23,108 nucleotides of DNA from an uncultured Oscillibacter sp. (GTDB lineage: Bacteria; Bacillota; Clostridia; Oscillospirales; Oscillospiraceae): NCBI GenBank assembly GCA_900551885.1, contig URXS01000023.1, positions 1 through 23,108 of the forward strand, written 5' to 3'. Made by a program: the position numbers and the translations under genes. The notes beneath the pieces are model-generated. The model was not told the DNA's origin and did not search any database. It saw only the letters and a list, made by a program, of their open reading frames with translations. Positions 7,601 to 15,010 of this stretch are shown here, in pieces (the stretch's first letter is position 1; each line of letters starts with the position of its first letter).

Positions 7601-8152
7601 CCCCAGTTGCCGGACATCCCGGAAAAAGAGGGATACAGTGCTAGTTGGCCCGATATCGACTATGGTTGCCTGACGTTTTCGCAAACTCTGGAAGCAGAAT
7701 ATACGGCCTATTCCACCGCATTGACTGCATTGGGCGATCCGCCCCAGATCGTGGCTGAGGGGACGTTCAGTTCTGACAGTGTCCTGTCGGCCTTATCCAA
7801 TGAGGAAGCCTGGACGGATGCCCACGGAGCCGCCCATACCGGGGCAGTCTACACTGTAACGGTCACTGACCCAGTACAGCCGGTCACCGCTTTCCAGGTC
7901 CAATACAAACTTTCTGATGGCGCCGCGGATGGCACCGTGTGGGTCAAGACCTCCCAGGGATGGGCACAGCAGGATGCGGAAATTGACGGGACCTACCTGG
8001 TGTTCCAGGCGGAGGGGGATTCTGTCACCTTTACGGTTCAGGAGTCCTCCCAACATCCTATCGTTCTGGTTCTTGTCGCTTCTGGCTGTGTTATTGCGGT
8101 AGGTGTTTTGATTGTCCTTTGGCGAAAAAAAAGAAACAAAGCAACCGGGTAA
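4592..8152 (+). CDS. Large exported GLUG-repeat/helical-rod surface protein with C-terminal membrane anchor, partner of the MMPL transporter
   Basis: ATG 4592 follows GGAGGGCGAAC and is 14 bp inside the MMPL gene, giving 1186 residues. The order of parts is as follows. A signal peptide covers 1-28 (charged start, hydrophobic core, VLAVES). GLUG-type beta-helix repeats cover ~65-300 (IGGLVGVNSGKLINC, VGGLVGYN, VGGIVGQNEGSVIRC, IGGIAGASSG, VGGITGRQSG). A long helical region covers ~301-745 and is rich in heptad-like L/A/D spacing. A very acidic stretch lies at 748-766 (SSEEEEDEEDEELLEDVSD). Further GLUG repeats cover ~776-930 and two beta domains ~960-1150. A C-terminal TM segment (1155-1177) and the positive stop WRKKRNK follow. 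No LPXTG is seen, so anchoring is by the membrane helix. The helical part is reminiscent of the extracellular heptad regions of YhgE/Pip- and EsaA-type proteins. Coupling to the MMPL gene implies a shared machine. The function itself is unknown. Confidence 0.85.
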   Translation: MNKNKQRVIAFLLAWILMGTLIVPVLAVESSEVHIQTAQDLATFSRNCSVDGWSVGKTVYLDKDIDLSGMDFQPIPIFGGTFYGQGHTISGFFLTGSGDDRGFFRYVQAGATIQNLTVKGSITPSDRKDVIGGLVGVNSGKLINCAFYGDVKAGTNVGGLVGYNKPTGQIINCTYSGTLLGEHYVGGIVGQNEGSVIRCRNDGDVNITEVKTTVAIHEVNLTTIRSTESVPACTDIGGIAGASSGILQSCTNNGDVGYEHVGYNVGGITGRQSGWLDSCANNGVVRGRKDVGGICGQMEPRLTLLFDSNSLDDLWDELDTLQALMDQAISDAEGMSDSISQRMTGLTQSTDAVKDAASDLSNAMTDWADGNIETINDVSARISWTMDRLEPITDAVDAALDRLQDATDLAGDALDEFDQMGGLSEDALENVRLALDQVKHTAQICSDALDEIRNALEGLGDSLGSSEAMSDAIDGVKVALDDLMNAFGLFPDAFHDLMVALGDLYAQGGEDANDNRTPPGQSGDVSDQSKADLDEGAAVPNIELPDSDINIPTWNEGDVDWGVVLDALGEMRDAAGQVVRALGGLKQALDGVGNVAEDHLQETLDEIATAAKNLCAGFAGMDQAGGYIRDALSHLEDAAPHGEIASALLQKAAETLGDACGQLRQAGDTFSNVMSELADKPEISFNPIGDAVDEKGNLLDDAMSGLSGAMEELNATMSSSSDILLSDLRAINAQFGRVIDVLRRHSDSSEEEEDEEDEELLEDVSDQATETDEDAGRITNAENSGAVEGDVNVAGIVGSMAIEYDYDPEDDLTTSGDRSLNFRYQAAALTEACVNSGDVTGKKDYVGGIVGRMDLGTVSQCESYASVESTGGDYVGGIAGAAWSTIRNCWARCALSGNDYIGGVAGLGKTVTDCRSLVEIDEGSAYLGTVLGSMEEGGEVSENFFTHDTLNGINGISYLGQAEPVDFETLSQNAPYSFTRFRLVFTADDQVVDTFDFSYGDALPQLPDIPEKEGYSASWPDIDYGCLTFSQTLEAEYTAYSTALTALGDPPQIVAEGTFSSDSVLSALSNEEAWTDAHGAAHTGAVYTVTVTDPVQPVTAFQVQYKLSDGAADGTVWVKTSQGWAQQDAEIDGTYLVFQAEGDSVTFTVQESSQHPIVLVLVASGCVIAVGVLIVLWRKKRNKATG

Positions 8153-8162
8153 ATACTCTGAT

Positions 8163-8200
8163 GCATACAGGAGCCGCCAATTTAGGCGGCTCCTGTATGC
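8163..8200. terminator. Long perfect hairpin after the MMPL operon (terminator-like, no T tract)
   Basis: GCATACAGGAGCCGCC (8163-8178) and its exact complement (8185-8200) form a 16-bp stem around the loop AATTTA, starting 10 bp after the stop codon at 8152. Neither side has a run of T, so it may act as an mRNA 3' stabiliser rather than a classical intrinsic terminator. Confidence 0.65.
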
Positions 8201-8300
8201 AAACAGGGACAAAAAGGCCCTGTGGAGACAATGAGAGGAATTTATCGTGCTATAAATCATCCAGATGTATCGGCAATTCACGGATAAAGGAGGGTAGCAT

Positions 8301-8970
8301 ATGAAAAACATCTATGCGGTAACCGTGAATGGTGTCCAATACCAATATCCTGCCGGGACATCCTATCAGCATATCGCTCAGGAGTTTCAATCGGCCTATT
8401 CCCATGATATTCTCTTAGTAGAGCGGAATGGAAAACTGTGTGAATTGGGAAAGCAGTTGGATCGTGACTGTACACTGAAGATGATAACAGGCCAGGATGG
8501 GCCTGGGATGCAGACCTATGAACGCAGCGCGATTTTTTTAATGCTCAAGGCCTTTTACGATATCGTTGGAGATGAACGCATCGAGTGTAAATGTGGATGA
8601 CCACAACCGGATCCCCACCACAGATGCAAGACTTCTGCGCCGGATTGAGCGGAATGCCAGGACGCGGGGCTACGGCGCCAGAGCCACGATTCAGATGTGG
8701 CCATCTGTGCGGCGGGGAGAGGAGTCCAATATTTTTCCATTTCAGGACAGCGCAGATGTGGTGTTCAACTCCGCGCTGATCTATGAAATCGCTCTGCTCA
8801 AGCCCTACATTGAGCCCCTGTTGTTTGGCGTTTTTCAAGATTGCCCGGAATATTTGGAAGCCAAACGCCTTTTAAAGTTTTTGAGTTACTTCCTTGCCTT
8901 ACCGGCTGATTATGTACCGACAACCTCGTTGATACGGGAGTTTATTGGCGGCAGTTGCTACCATATATAA
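8301..8970 (+). pseudogene. TGS-domain nucleoside (uridine-type) kinase with the catalytic core deleted
   Basis: The N-terminal part (from ATG 8301, with AAGGAGGGTAGCAT before it) reads as the TGS domain and adjoining segment of the ~550-residue clostridial uridine kinase-like proteins (VTVNGVQYQYPAGTSYQHIA ... RSAIFLMLKAFYDIVGDERIE). From about 8590 the homology continues in another frame as the C-terminal end of the same family: DDHNRIPTTDARLLRRIERN, WPSVRRGEESNIFPFQ and a final REFIGGSCYHI, stopping at 8968-8970. The middle, including the Walker A loop, roughly 300 residues judging from the usual family length, is missing, and the two halves are out of frame. The first frame ends at TGA 8598-8600. 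So this is a deletion derivative, not a working kinase, although a 99-residue TGS-domain peptide could still be translated. The join is near 8580-8595. Confidence 0.85.
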
Positions 8971-9046
8971 AATAAGAGGGTCATTTTATTACAGAGCGAT
9001 TAAATAGAGGAAAATAACATAGAAATCTACATGCTAAGCTGCAAAT

Positions 9047-9304
9047 GTGTGGCATACCTTAGGGCCTTTTGGGGCAGATAACCACCGCATTTCAGCCCCG
9101 CAGGGCTCCGCTGTTCTGGGTGCCCTGGCGCTTGCACGGTCGGAATATGGGGGACATGAGAACCGGCAGGAGCTGGGACGCACCAGTTTTAAGCCTGTTA
9201 TTATTGGGGGAGAGACGCTGCAATGTTTTGAATGCGGTGGTCGAGTAACTCCGGTAACCGCGACCATAAACACTTTTATGGGAGTCAAGCAGCTTTTGAC
9301 GTAA
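9047..9304 (+). pseudogene. Possible remnant of a 2-hydroxyacyl-CoA dehydratase activase-related protein
   Basis: The 85-codon frame contains SAVLGALALARSEYGG, resembling the GA.GAALIA segment that ends the BadF-type ATPase domain. It is followed by TSFK...CFECGGRVTPVTATINTF, resembling the C..C...C.LTINTF segment that follows in the long activase-related proteins. There is no clear start, no ribosome site and no surrounding domain, and the frame ends at TAA 9302-9304. Recognition rests on short patterns only, so it is tentative. Confidence 0.35.
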
Positions 9305-9309
9305 AAACT

Positions 9310-9453
9310 TATTGCGCATTAGGTATTTCTACAGCGGATGTTGCAGGTACCAGAATTTGCCTGGCACTGGGTGCCTATATCTGTTTGGCTGTGCCCAATA
9401 TCTTTGTTAACCCTGTATTAAAAGTGTTGCAGACAAAGGAACAGGGGAAGTAA
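9310..9453 (+). pseudogene. C-terminal remnant of an unidentified membrane protein
   Basis: The frame ending at TAA 9451-9453 reads ISTADVAGTRICLALGAYI and continues through CLAVPNIFVNP. This is one hydrophobic helix followed by a short charged tail (KVLQTKEQGK), as at the end of a multi-pass transporter. There is no start or ribosome site, and the rest of the protein is absent. I cannot name the family. Confidence 0.3.
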
Positions 9454-9599
9454 ATATTCTGGCGTTGCGGCAAGCATCTTAACTGTAGTCTCCCTTCATT
9501 TTGTACGTTTTGTATTTGTTTCCCACTTTGGCGCGCTTGTCAGCGCTTCTCCCAATGGCGTCTTGACCACACAACCAGCCACAGACGATCTGGTCAACG

Positions 9600-9745
9600 G
9601 ACGGCAGCAGAAGCCCCCGAGGAAGTTTCCCGGCCCATGACATAGTATTTCAGAGTCATGGCGGAGGTGGTATGTCCCGATGCGGCCTGGGTCAGCTTGA
9701 TGTCTTTGGCCTGGCCGTACAGGTCGGTCAAGACCGTAGTTTTGA
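9600..9745 (-). pseudogene. Tyrosine recombinase/integrase C-terminal remnant
   Basis: Read on the minus strand from about 9745, the sequence gives SFKTTVLTDLYGQAKDIKLT and then ASGHTTSAMTLKYYVMGR. This matches the end of phage-type integrases, where a GH.....M...Y motif carries the box II histidine and the catalytic tyrosine. Only about 45 codons are recognisable, and neighbouring frames are closed by stops. It is evidence of a former integrated element in this decayed region. A short match like this could be coincidental. Confidence 0.45.
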
Positions 9746-10230
9746 AGCTGTGTTATTAAATTTATGAAAGCAGAGGACTTGCCGGAGTCGGTGATGTGAA
9801 CCAATAGCAGAGCAAAGTTTAATGCCTTGATTACGGCCGTCGCAAGGTGAAGTACACGCGCCATGTTTTCTCTTTCCCGTTTCTCATATTCAGACGACTT
9901 CTGATAGATTGCAAAAGCTACCTGTTAATCTATGTGACCGTTTAAAATTTCATGGTAATGTGGCAATAGAGGTTGTTATTAGTGGAAATTTACAGCGTGA
10001 CCACAGTATGCATTCCCATAGCCGACGATTGACTGACTGTTGCAAGGCTGGTGTCGGCCTTGATATGGTTTTATATTACTACCACACCAGAGGTCAAATC
10101 CTTACCCTCAAAAACAGATTTTGACCCGTGGCAAGCGGCAGTACCGACTCCCGACAGGTATGCTGCCCACCTTCAGCAGGGCTCAGCGGATATGCTGCTC
10201 CAGCAGTGAATAACGACACTCTCTTGATGT

Positions 10231-10270
10231 AACTACCCCCGCACTCCAGAAATGGAGTGCGGGGGTAGTT
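10231..10270. terminator. Perfect 17-bp hairpin downstream of the enolase-family gene
   Basis: AACTACCCCCGCACTCC (10231-10247) pairs perfectly with 10254-10270 around the loop AGAAAT. It lies about 150 bp past the stop of the dehydratase gene (minus strand) and is the only strong candidate for ending that transcript. Neither flank has a T tract. Confidence 0.5.
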
Positions 10271-10420
10271 TCCGTTGGACATCGTCCGGAAGTTTACGGG
10301 CAGTTTCACAATATGACTGGCAGCGCGGGATTGGTGGATCGTGGGCCTGACATATCCGAAAAGCACTTCCTGTAAGACCTATCCTGTTCTTTCCTGAAAA
10401 AATGCCCGGAAGAACTTCTC

Positions 10421-11617
10421 TTATCGAACCTCAATGTGGCCCAGGGCTTCTGCAATCGCTTGGCCGGAAAGCTCCTGGCCCAACCCGGGCAGATCCGGGA
10501 CGGTCAAATAGCCGTTTTCCGGCACATAGGCATATTTTCCATAGGAGACACAGTCGGGATGCGCCGCCATGTGATAAGTTTCATGGATATAGAAGTTGGG
10601 AATCGCAGCCTCCAACTGGATTGCGGCAGCCTCTGCGATTGGAGTGCCGGCTACATGGCACTGGACGCGGACATCATAGATGTGGGCCAGGTCGCAGATC
10701 TTCTTCGCCTCAGACAGGCCGCCGCAATTGGTGATATCCGGCTGAATGACAGAGATCGCACCCTGCTTCAGCAGTTGCTCAAAGCCCCAGCGAGTATGTA
10801 CGCGCTCACCGGCAGACAGAGGGGTTTCAATCCTGCGGGCAATTTCACCGTAAAGTTCGGGGTTGAAGTTGGAAGTGGCCTCCTCGATCATAAGTACGCC
10901 GTATTTGCGGGCAACCCGCTCCAATTGCACGGCTGCGGTCACATCCGTGCCGCAGAGGTTTTCCAGGATAATACCCAGTTGGTCTCCGCAGCGCTCACGG
11001 ACGGCGGCAAGCCGGGATTCCGCCAGATCCAGAACAGATTTGTCCAGCGGGCCGGTGGTCATTTCCCGGGGCAGAGATTTGCCCGTTTCATCAAAGGCCA
11101 GGGCGTTGAACTTTACAGCGGGATATCCATCTTTTTGAATCTTGGCGCAGGTTTCCGCCAACTGTTCCGTGGTGGCCTGTAGACGATAATCATCCAGATA
11201 GCCCAGGTGGCACTGAGAGAGATAGCACTTCAGCCGGTCACGGTGTTTGCCGCCCAGCAGCACATAGATGGGGACACCCAACTTCTTGCCCTTGATATCC
11301 ATCATGGCAGTATCCAAGGCGCTCATGGCGGAGTACACTGCCACACCGCCGCCGCTCAGATGCCCACGGAGTACGTTGTGGATATTTTCCCAGATCACCT
11401 CATTTGCCATGGGATCCTTCCCCAGCGTCATCTGAGCGAGGTCTTTCAGCATATAGGCCACGCCGTTTTCACCCGTGCCCACAGAGATGCCGGCCTCGCC
11501 ATAGCCACAAATTCCCTCGTCTGTATTCACGCGGCATACGGCTGGACGAAAAGGAAAGGGAGAAAAATCCTCGCCCACATGCCGCAGGAGGAAAATATCA
11601 ACGCTTGTAATCTTCAT
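10421..11617 (-). CDS. Mandelate racemase/muconate lactonizing enzyme family protein, probable sugar-acid dehydratase
   Basis: The 398-residue protein has the usual enolase-superfamily length and plan: an N-terminal capping domain (1-~125) and a (beta/alpha)7-beta barrel. The expected barrel-end residues are visible. They are K169 (AVKFN), metal ligands E219 (IILEN), E245 (MIEEA) and E271 (AGER), and the D294 (IQPD)/H321 (QCHV) pair that acts as general base in the mandelate racemase subgroup. K169 is followed by F-N rather than the K-x-K of racemases, which fits acid-sugar dehydratases of the galactonate type better. The reaction is therefore inferred to be dehydration of an aldonic or aldaric acid to a 2-keto-3-deoxy acid. 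The start has AAAGGAATTAAACTATC before it. It lies 6 bp after the gntR gene in the same direction and next to a TRAP importer, so it probably acts on the imported substrate. The exact substrate cannot be read from sequence. Confidence 0.88.
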   Translation of the reverse strand: MKITSVDIFLLRHVGEDFSPFPFRPAVCRVNTDEGICGYGEAGISVGTGENGVAYMLKDLAQMTLGKDPMANEVIWENIHNVLRGHLSGGGVAVYSAMSALDTAMMDIKGKKLGVPIYVLLGGKHRDRLKCYLSQCHLGYLDDYRLQATTEQLAETCAKIQKDGYPAVKFNALAFDETGKSLPREMTTGPLDKSVLDLAESRLAAVRERCGDQLGIILENLCGTDVTAAVQLERVARKYGVLMIEEATSNFNPELYGEIARRIETPLSAGERVHTRWGFEQLLKQGAISVIQPDITNCGGLSEAKKICDLAHIYDVRVQCHVAGTPIAEAAAIQLEAAIPNFYIHETYHMAAHPDCVSYGKYAYVPENGYLTVPDLPGLGQELSGQAIAEALGHIEVR

Positions 11618-11623
11618 GATAGT

Positions 11624-12328
11624 TTAATTCCTTTCTTTGGTGGCCAAAAATTTTTCCCGCCGGTTTTGCGCATGGGCACCCATCACTTTTTTCGCACTCA
11701 CTGCGTCATGTTCACAAAATGCTTTGATCAGATTTTCGTGGTAGGGAATGCCTTCCTCTGCTCCCAGGGTAATGTAAATACGATGCATGACCGGCTGGAG
11801 AAAATCCAGCAAAAGAGCGTATGTCTGAATCACAAGGGAATTCTGGGTAATCATTGCGATCTTGGAGTGAAATTCCACATCGACATTCGTCAATGCCTCC
11901 AGATCCTTCTGATCTCTGGCAGCAATCAGCCGGCTGTGAATTTCCATCAGTTCTGACAGGTCTGACGGGGTGCAACGCTCAACTGCCATCGCCGCCACAC
12001 TGTCCTCAATAAGGCATAGGAAGTCCAGGACTTCCACGATGTCCCTGGTCTGCAGATCGCCCAGTGGTACGATGTTCAGCATGTAATTGCCTAGAATCTG
12101 CCGCTTGACGTACGTCCCAGTGCCATTCCGAGTCTCTACCAACCCATAATCGGACAGGGTACGGATTGCCTGGCGAATAGAGCTGCGGCTGACACCCAGT
12201 GTCTCTGTCAGCTCCTGTTCAGACGGCAATTTTTCGCCTTCTTTCCAGACCCCATGTAAGATCTGATCCCGCAACTGTTCAAAGACCTGCTCCGCAATAT
12301 TCACTCTTTTAATAGGTTTCAGAGCCAT
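11624..12328 (-). CDS. GntR-family (FadR subfamily) transcriptional regulator
   Basis: This 234-residue protein has a winged helix-turn-helix at ~10-75 (LPSEQELTETLGVSRSSIRQ, then TLSDYGLVETRNGTGTYV) and an all-helical FCD ligand domain at ~90-230. The FCD metal/ligand residues D150, H154, H197 and H219 are present in the normal spacing, so it probably binds a carboxylate through a metal ion. FadR-type regulators of sugar-acid loci usually repress until the acid or its breakdown product binds. The gene directly precedes the dehydratase gene (6-bp gap) and follows the terminator of the TRAP operon. A TTGTACAATAAT...TACAA box upstream (12385-12405) resembles a sequence overlapping the dctQ promoter, suggesting that it controls both units. 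Confidence 0.9.
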   Translation of the reverse strand: MALKPIKRVNIAEQVFEQLRDQILHGVWKEGEKLPSEQELTETLGVSRSSIRQAIRTLSDYGLVETRNGTGTYVKRQILGNYMLNIVPLGDLQTRDIVEVLDFLCLIEDSVAAMAVERCTPSDLSELMEIHSRLIAARDQKDLEALTNVDVEFHSKIAMITQNSLVIQTYALLLDFLQPVMHRIYITLGAEEGIPYHENLIKAFCEHDAVSAKKVMGAHAQNRREKFLATKERN

Positions 12329-12360
12329 AAGTCAACCGTACCTTTTGTCAAATTTAGGGA

Positions 12361-12405
12361 TGTATGGAAGATTCATACAATTCCTTGTACAATAATATAC
12401 TACAA
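12361..12405. promoter_or_regulatory. Candidate GntR operator region upstream of gntR
   Basis: Two palindromic elements lie here: TGTATG-N7-CATACA (12361-12379) and TTGTACAA (12385-12392). The second continues as TTGTACAATAAT...TACAA to 12405. The AT-rich block contains a TATATT on the minus strand usable as a -10. FadR-type GntR proteins bind short TTGT...ACAA-like palindromes, so autoregulation is likely, but no footprint can be inferred. Confidence 0.4.
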
Positions 12406-12531
12406 AGCCTGCGGTAAAATCCACTGAAAAATCAGCCTTATGCCTGGAAGTTGCAGGCGCCGGTACCATAAGCCGCATTGTACGGTTTCAACGCGGCCCC
12501 TTTTACCTGGGTCCCCCGGGTATATCGGGCC

Positions 12532-12584
12532 AAAAACAATCTTTGAAGAGACAGGGGGGAGATTTGCGTCTCTCCCCCTGTCTT
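12532..12584 (-). terminator. Rho-independent terminator of the TRAP operon
   Basis: On the minus strand, GACAGGGGGAGA and CTCCCCCCTGTC form an interrupted stem (about 12547-12584). It lies 14 bp after the dctP stop and is followed further on by a TTTTT run (12532-12536). It separates the TRAP genes from gntR. Confidence 0.75.
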
Positions 12585-12597
12585 ATCTGCATGTTGA

Positions 12598-13662
12598 TTA
12601 TTGTGCGGCAGAAGCAGCTTCTACCTGGGAGAGCAGGTCGTCAACCAGTTGATCGCCAATCTGCTCGCGGACCAGGTCATAGACATTGGCGGAAGCCTCG
12701 GCCATCTCCTGGATCATAGCGGGCTCCAGAGTGATGATCTCCAGACCGGCGTCCTGGATGGTGGCCTTCTGGCCTTCGATCCGCTCGTCAGCCATCTGGC
12801 GGGCATACTGGTGGGCCTCAGCGGCGCACTCGGAGACCATCTCCTGGATATCGGCGGGCAGAGAGTCATAGGTAACCTTGCTGCCGACCATGTTCAGGGT
12901 GTGCAGGAGGTGGTTGGTCTCGATGATATAGGCCTGGGGCTCATACAGCTTGTTGGCCACGATCAGATCATAGGGGTTTTCCTGAGCGTCTAGAGTGCCC
13001 TGCTCCAGGGACATATACAGCTCGCTGAAGTCGGCGGGAGTGGGGTTGGCACCCAGAGCCTGCCAGTAAGCGATGTGGTTGGGGTTCTCCATGGTGCGGA
13101 TCTTGATGCCGGAGAAGTCAGACATCTGACGGACAGCCTTGTTGCTGGACATGACACGGAAGCCGGAGTCGGCATAGCCGAACAGCTTCAGTCCACCGGC
13201 CTCATAGGCGGTCTGCAGCTCAGCCAGGATGGGGCCATCCAGCACTTCGCGGGCGGTTTCCAGATCCGGGAACACGTTGGGCAGATCGAACAGAGCGGCC
13301 TCGGGGATGTAGTTCACCAGAGAGCCGGTCATGCCCACGATAAAGTCCACGGTACCGGCGATGCAGGACTCGGTCAGCTCGGCGTCGCCGCCCAGAGAGC
13401 CGTTCTCATACAGGGTCACCGTGACGGCGCCGCCGGAACGCTCTTCGATCAGTTCCTTGAACTTGGCAGCCAGCAGGTGGTTGACAGAGTCCTCTGCGGT
13501 ATTGGTACCCACCGTGAAGCTGTAGGTGGCGGTATCGCCGCTGGATTCCTCCGTGGTGGTATCATCGCCGGACTGCTCGGTAGAGGAGTCGCCGTTGCTG
13601 CCGCAGGCAGCCAGGGACAGGGTCATTGCCAGGGTCAGAAGCAGAGCCAATAACTTTTTCAT
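12598..13662 (-). CDS. dctP: TRAP transporter solute-binding lipoprotein (DctP family)
   Basis: ATG 13662 follows AAAGGAGGATACTAAC and starts MKKLLALLLTLAMTLSLAAC. This is a lipoprotein signal with Cys20 as the lipidation site, followed by a Ser/Thr/Asp/Gly-rich linker to about residue 45. The remaining ~310 residues match the DctP/SBP_bac_7 fold: LLAAKFKELIEERSGGAVTV, then ENGSLGGDAELTESCIAGTVD. The tail is MSSNKAVRQMSDFSGIKIRT and then QGTLDAQENP, where the conserved R of KIRT is the residue that usually grips the substrate carboxylate. Length 354 is normal for a Gram-positive TRAP binding protein. It is the third gene of the dctQ-dctM-dctP operon. With the dehydratase and FadR-type regulator alongside, an acid-sugar ligand is inferred. 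Confidence 0.93.
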   Translation of the reverse strand: MKKLLALLLTLAMTLSLAACGSNGDSSTEQSGDDTTTEESSGDTATYSFTVGTNTAEDSVNHLLAAKFKELIEERSGGAVTVTLYENGSLGGDAELTESCIAGTVDFIVGMTGSLVNYIPEAALFDLPNVFPDLETAREVLDGPILAELQTAYEAGGLKLFGYADSGFRVMSSNKAVRQMSDFSGIKIRTMENPNHIAYWQALGANPTPADFSELYMSLEQGTLDAQENPYDLIVANKLYEPQAYIIETNHLLHTLNMVGSKVTYDSLPADIQEMVSECAAEAHQYARQMADERIEGQKATIQDAGLEIITLEPAMIQEMAEASANVYDLVREQIGDQLVDDLLSQVEAASAAQ

Positions 13663-13717
13663 GTTAGTATCCTCCTTTGAAATATTGGAACTATAAACGG
13701 GCATCAGCCCGAAGTTC

Positions 13718-15010
13718 TTACTGGACCAGGAACATGCTGATCTGAGGCACAAAGGTGATCAGCAACAGAGCAACCAGGAAGGCCAGGATAAAAGGAATCG
13801 CCTTGCGGGCAATATCAAAAACGGGGACCTTAGAGAGGTTGCTGGCCACAAACAGGTTGGCGCCCATGGGGGGAGTCACGAAGCCGATGGCCAGGTTCAC
13901 GCACATGATGATACCGAAGTGGACCGGATCAACGCCCAGCGCCTCCACCACCGGAAGCAGCACGGGGGTGAACACCAGAATGGCCGGACCGGTATCCATG
14001 ATCATGCCCACAAACAGCAGCAGCACGTTGATCAACAGCAGGATGACAACCTTGGAAGAAATGGCGCTCAGCACCGCCTCACTGACAATAGAGGCCACAT
14101 TCATCAGCGTGATCACGCGGGCAAAGGCCACAGCAGCGGACAGGATGATCAAAATGGGGGCATAGGAATGGACACCCTCCAGCATGATCTTGGGAAGATC
14201 CCGGATGTTGATGGAACGGTAAATGAACAGGCTGACAATCAGGGAATAGAAGATGGAAATGGTGGCGGCCTCGGTGGGAGAGCAGATACCACCATAGATG
14301 CCGCCCAGAATGATGACCGGGGACATCAGGGCCCAGAAGCCCTCCTTCAGCACGGTGCCCAAACCCTTTGCCCGCAGCTCTTTCCACTGGGCGTTGAGCT
14401 TCTCCTTGTCCTCGCCGTGGACCTTGCAGTAGATGTAGGAATAGATCATCAGGCACAGGGCAATCAGCACACCGGGCATGAAGCCGGCCAGAAACAGCTC
14501 GGAAATAGAGGTGCCTGCGGCGTTGCAGTACATGATGTAAGGAATGCTGGGGGGGATGATGATGCCCAAGCCGCCGGACACAGCTACCAGAGCAGTGGCA
14601 AAGGTCAGGTCATAACCTACGCTGGTCAGCAGGGGAATGCACATGGAGCCCACGGCCGCCGTGGTGGCCGGGCCGGAACCGGAAATGGCTCCGTAAAACA
14701 GGCAGGTAATGGTCACCGCGCAAGGCAGACCGGCGGTCTTGTTGCCAATGAAATAAGAGAAGACGTTAAACAGCCGCTCAGAGATCTTGCCCTTTGCCAT
14801 AATCACGCCGGCGATGATAAACAGGGGAATGGCCAGCAGGGGGAAGTTGTTCAGACCACTTACCATGGAGCGGACAGCGGCATCCGCCGTATAGGGGAAA
14901 TTCGTGGATACCATGGAAGGAAGCAGAGTCACAAACGCGAAAGAAACACAGATGGGGACCGTCAGCACCAGAAGAATAACCAGTACCCCAAAGAACAGCG
15001 CCAGAGACAT
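13718..15010 (-). CDS. dctM: TRAP transporter large permease (DctM family)
   Basis: The 430-residue protein is highly hydrophobic, with about 12-13 membrane segments and the DctM hallmarks: GAISGSGPATTAAVGSMCIP near residue 110, GGLGIIIPPSIPYIMYCNAA, GGIYGGICSPTEAATISIFY and GFVTPPMGANLFVAS. These are the family's scaffold and transport loops and give the Na+-coupled transport subunit. ATG 15010 comes immediately after the TAA of dctQ, with AAGGAGGCGGCG inside the end of dctQ serving as ribosome site, so the two membrane subunits are coupled. The stop at 13718 lies 55 bp before the dctP start. Length and motifs are complete. Confidence 0.95.
   Translation of the reverse strand: MSLALFFGVLVILLVLTVPICVSFAFVTLLPSMVSTNFPYTADAAVRSMVSGLNNFPLLAIPLFIIAGVIMAKGKISERLFNVFSYFIGNKTAGLPCAVTITCLFYGAISGSGPATTAAVGSMCIPLLTSVGYDLTFATALVAVSGGLGIIIPPSIPYIMYCNAAGTSISELFLAGFMPGVLIALCLMIYSYIYCKVHGEDKEKLNAQWKELRAKGLGTVLKEGFWALMSPVIILGGIYGGICSPTEAATISIFYSLIVSLFIYRSINIRDLPKIMLEGVHSYAPILIILSAAVAFARVITLMNVASIVSEAVLSAISSKVVILLLINVLLLFVGMIMDTGPAILVFTPVLLPVVEALGVDPVHFGIIMCVNLAIGFVTPPMGANLFVASNLSKVPVFDIARKAIPFILAFLVALLLITFVPQISMFLVQ

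Larger units (their letters stand above)
8971..10420. other. Degenerate region without an intact gene
   Basis: About 1.45 kb carries only short frames. Recognisable pieces are a possible acyl-CoA dehydratase activase remnant (9047-9304), a hydrophobic protein C-terminus (about 9310-9453), a tyrosine-recombinase-like remnant on the minus strand (about 9600-9745) and a perfect 17-bp hairpin (10231-10270). The stretch 9865-10230 shows nothing I can identify. The mixture of unrelated tails next to the broken kinase points to a decayed site of repeated insertion and deletion. Confidence 0.6.
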
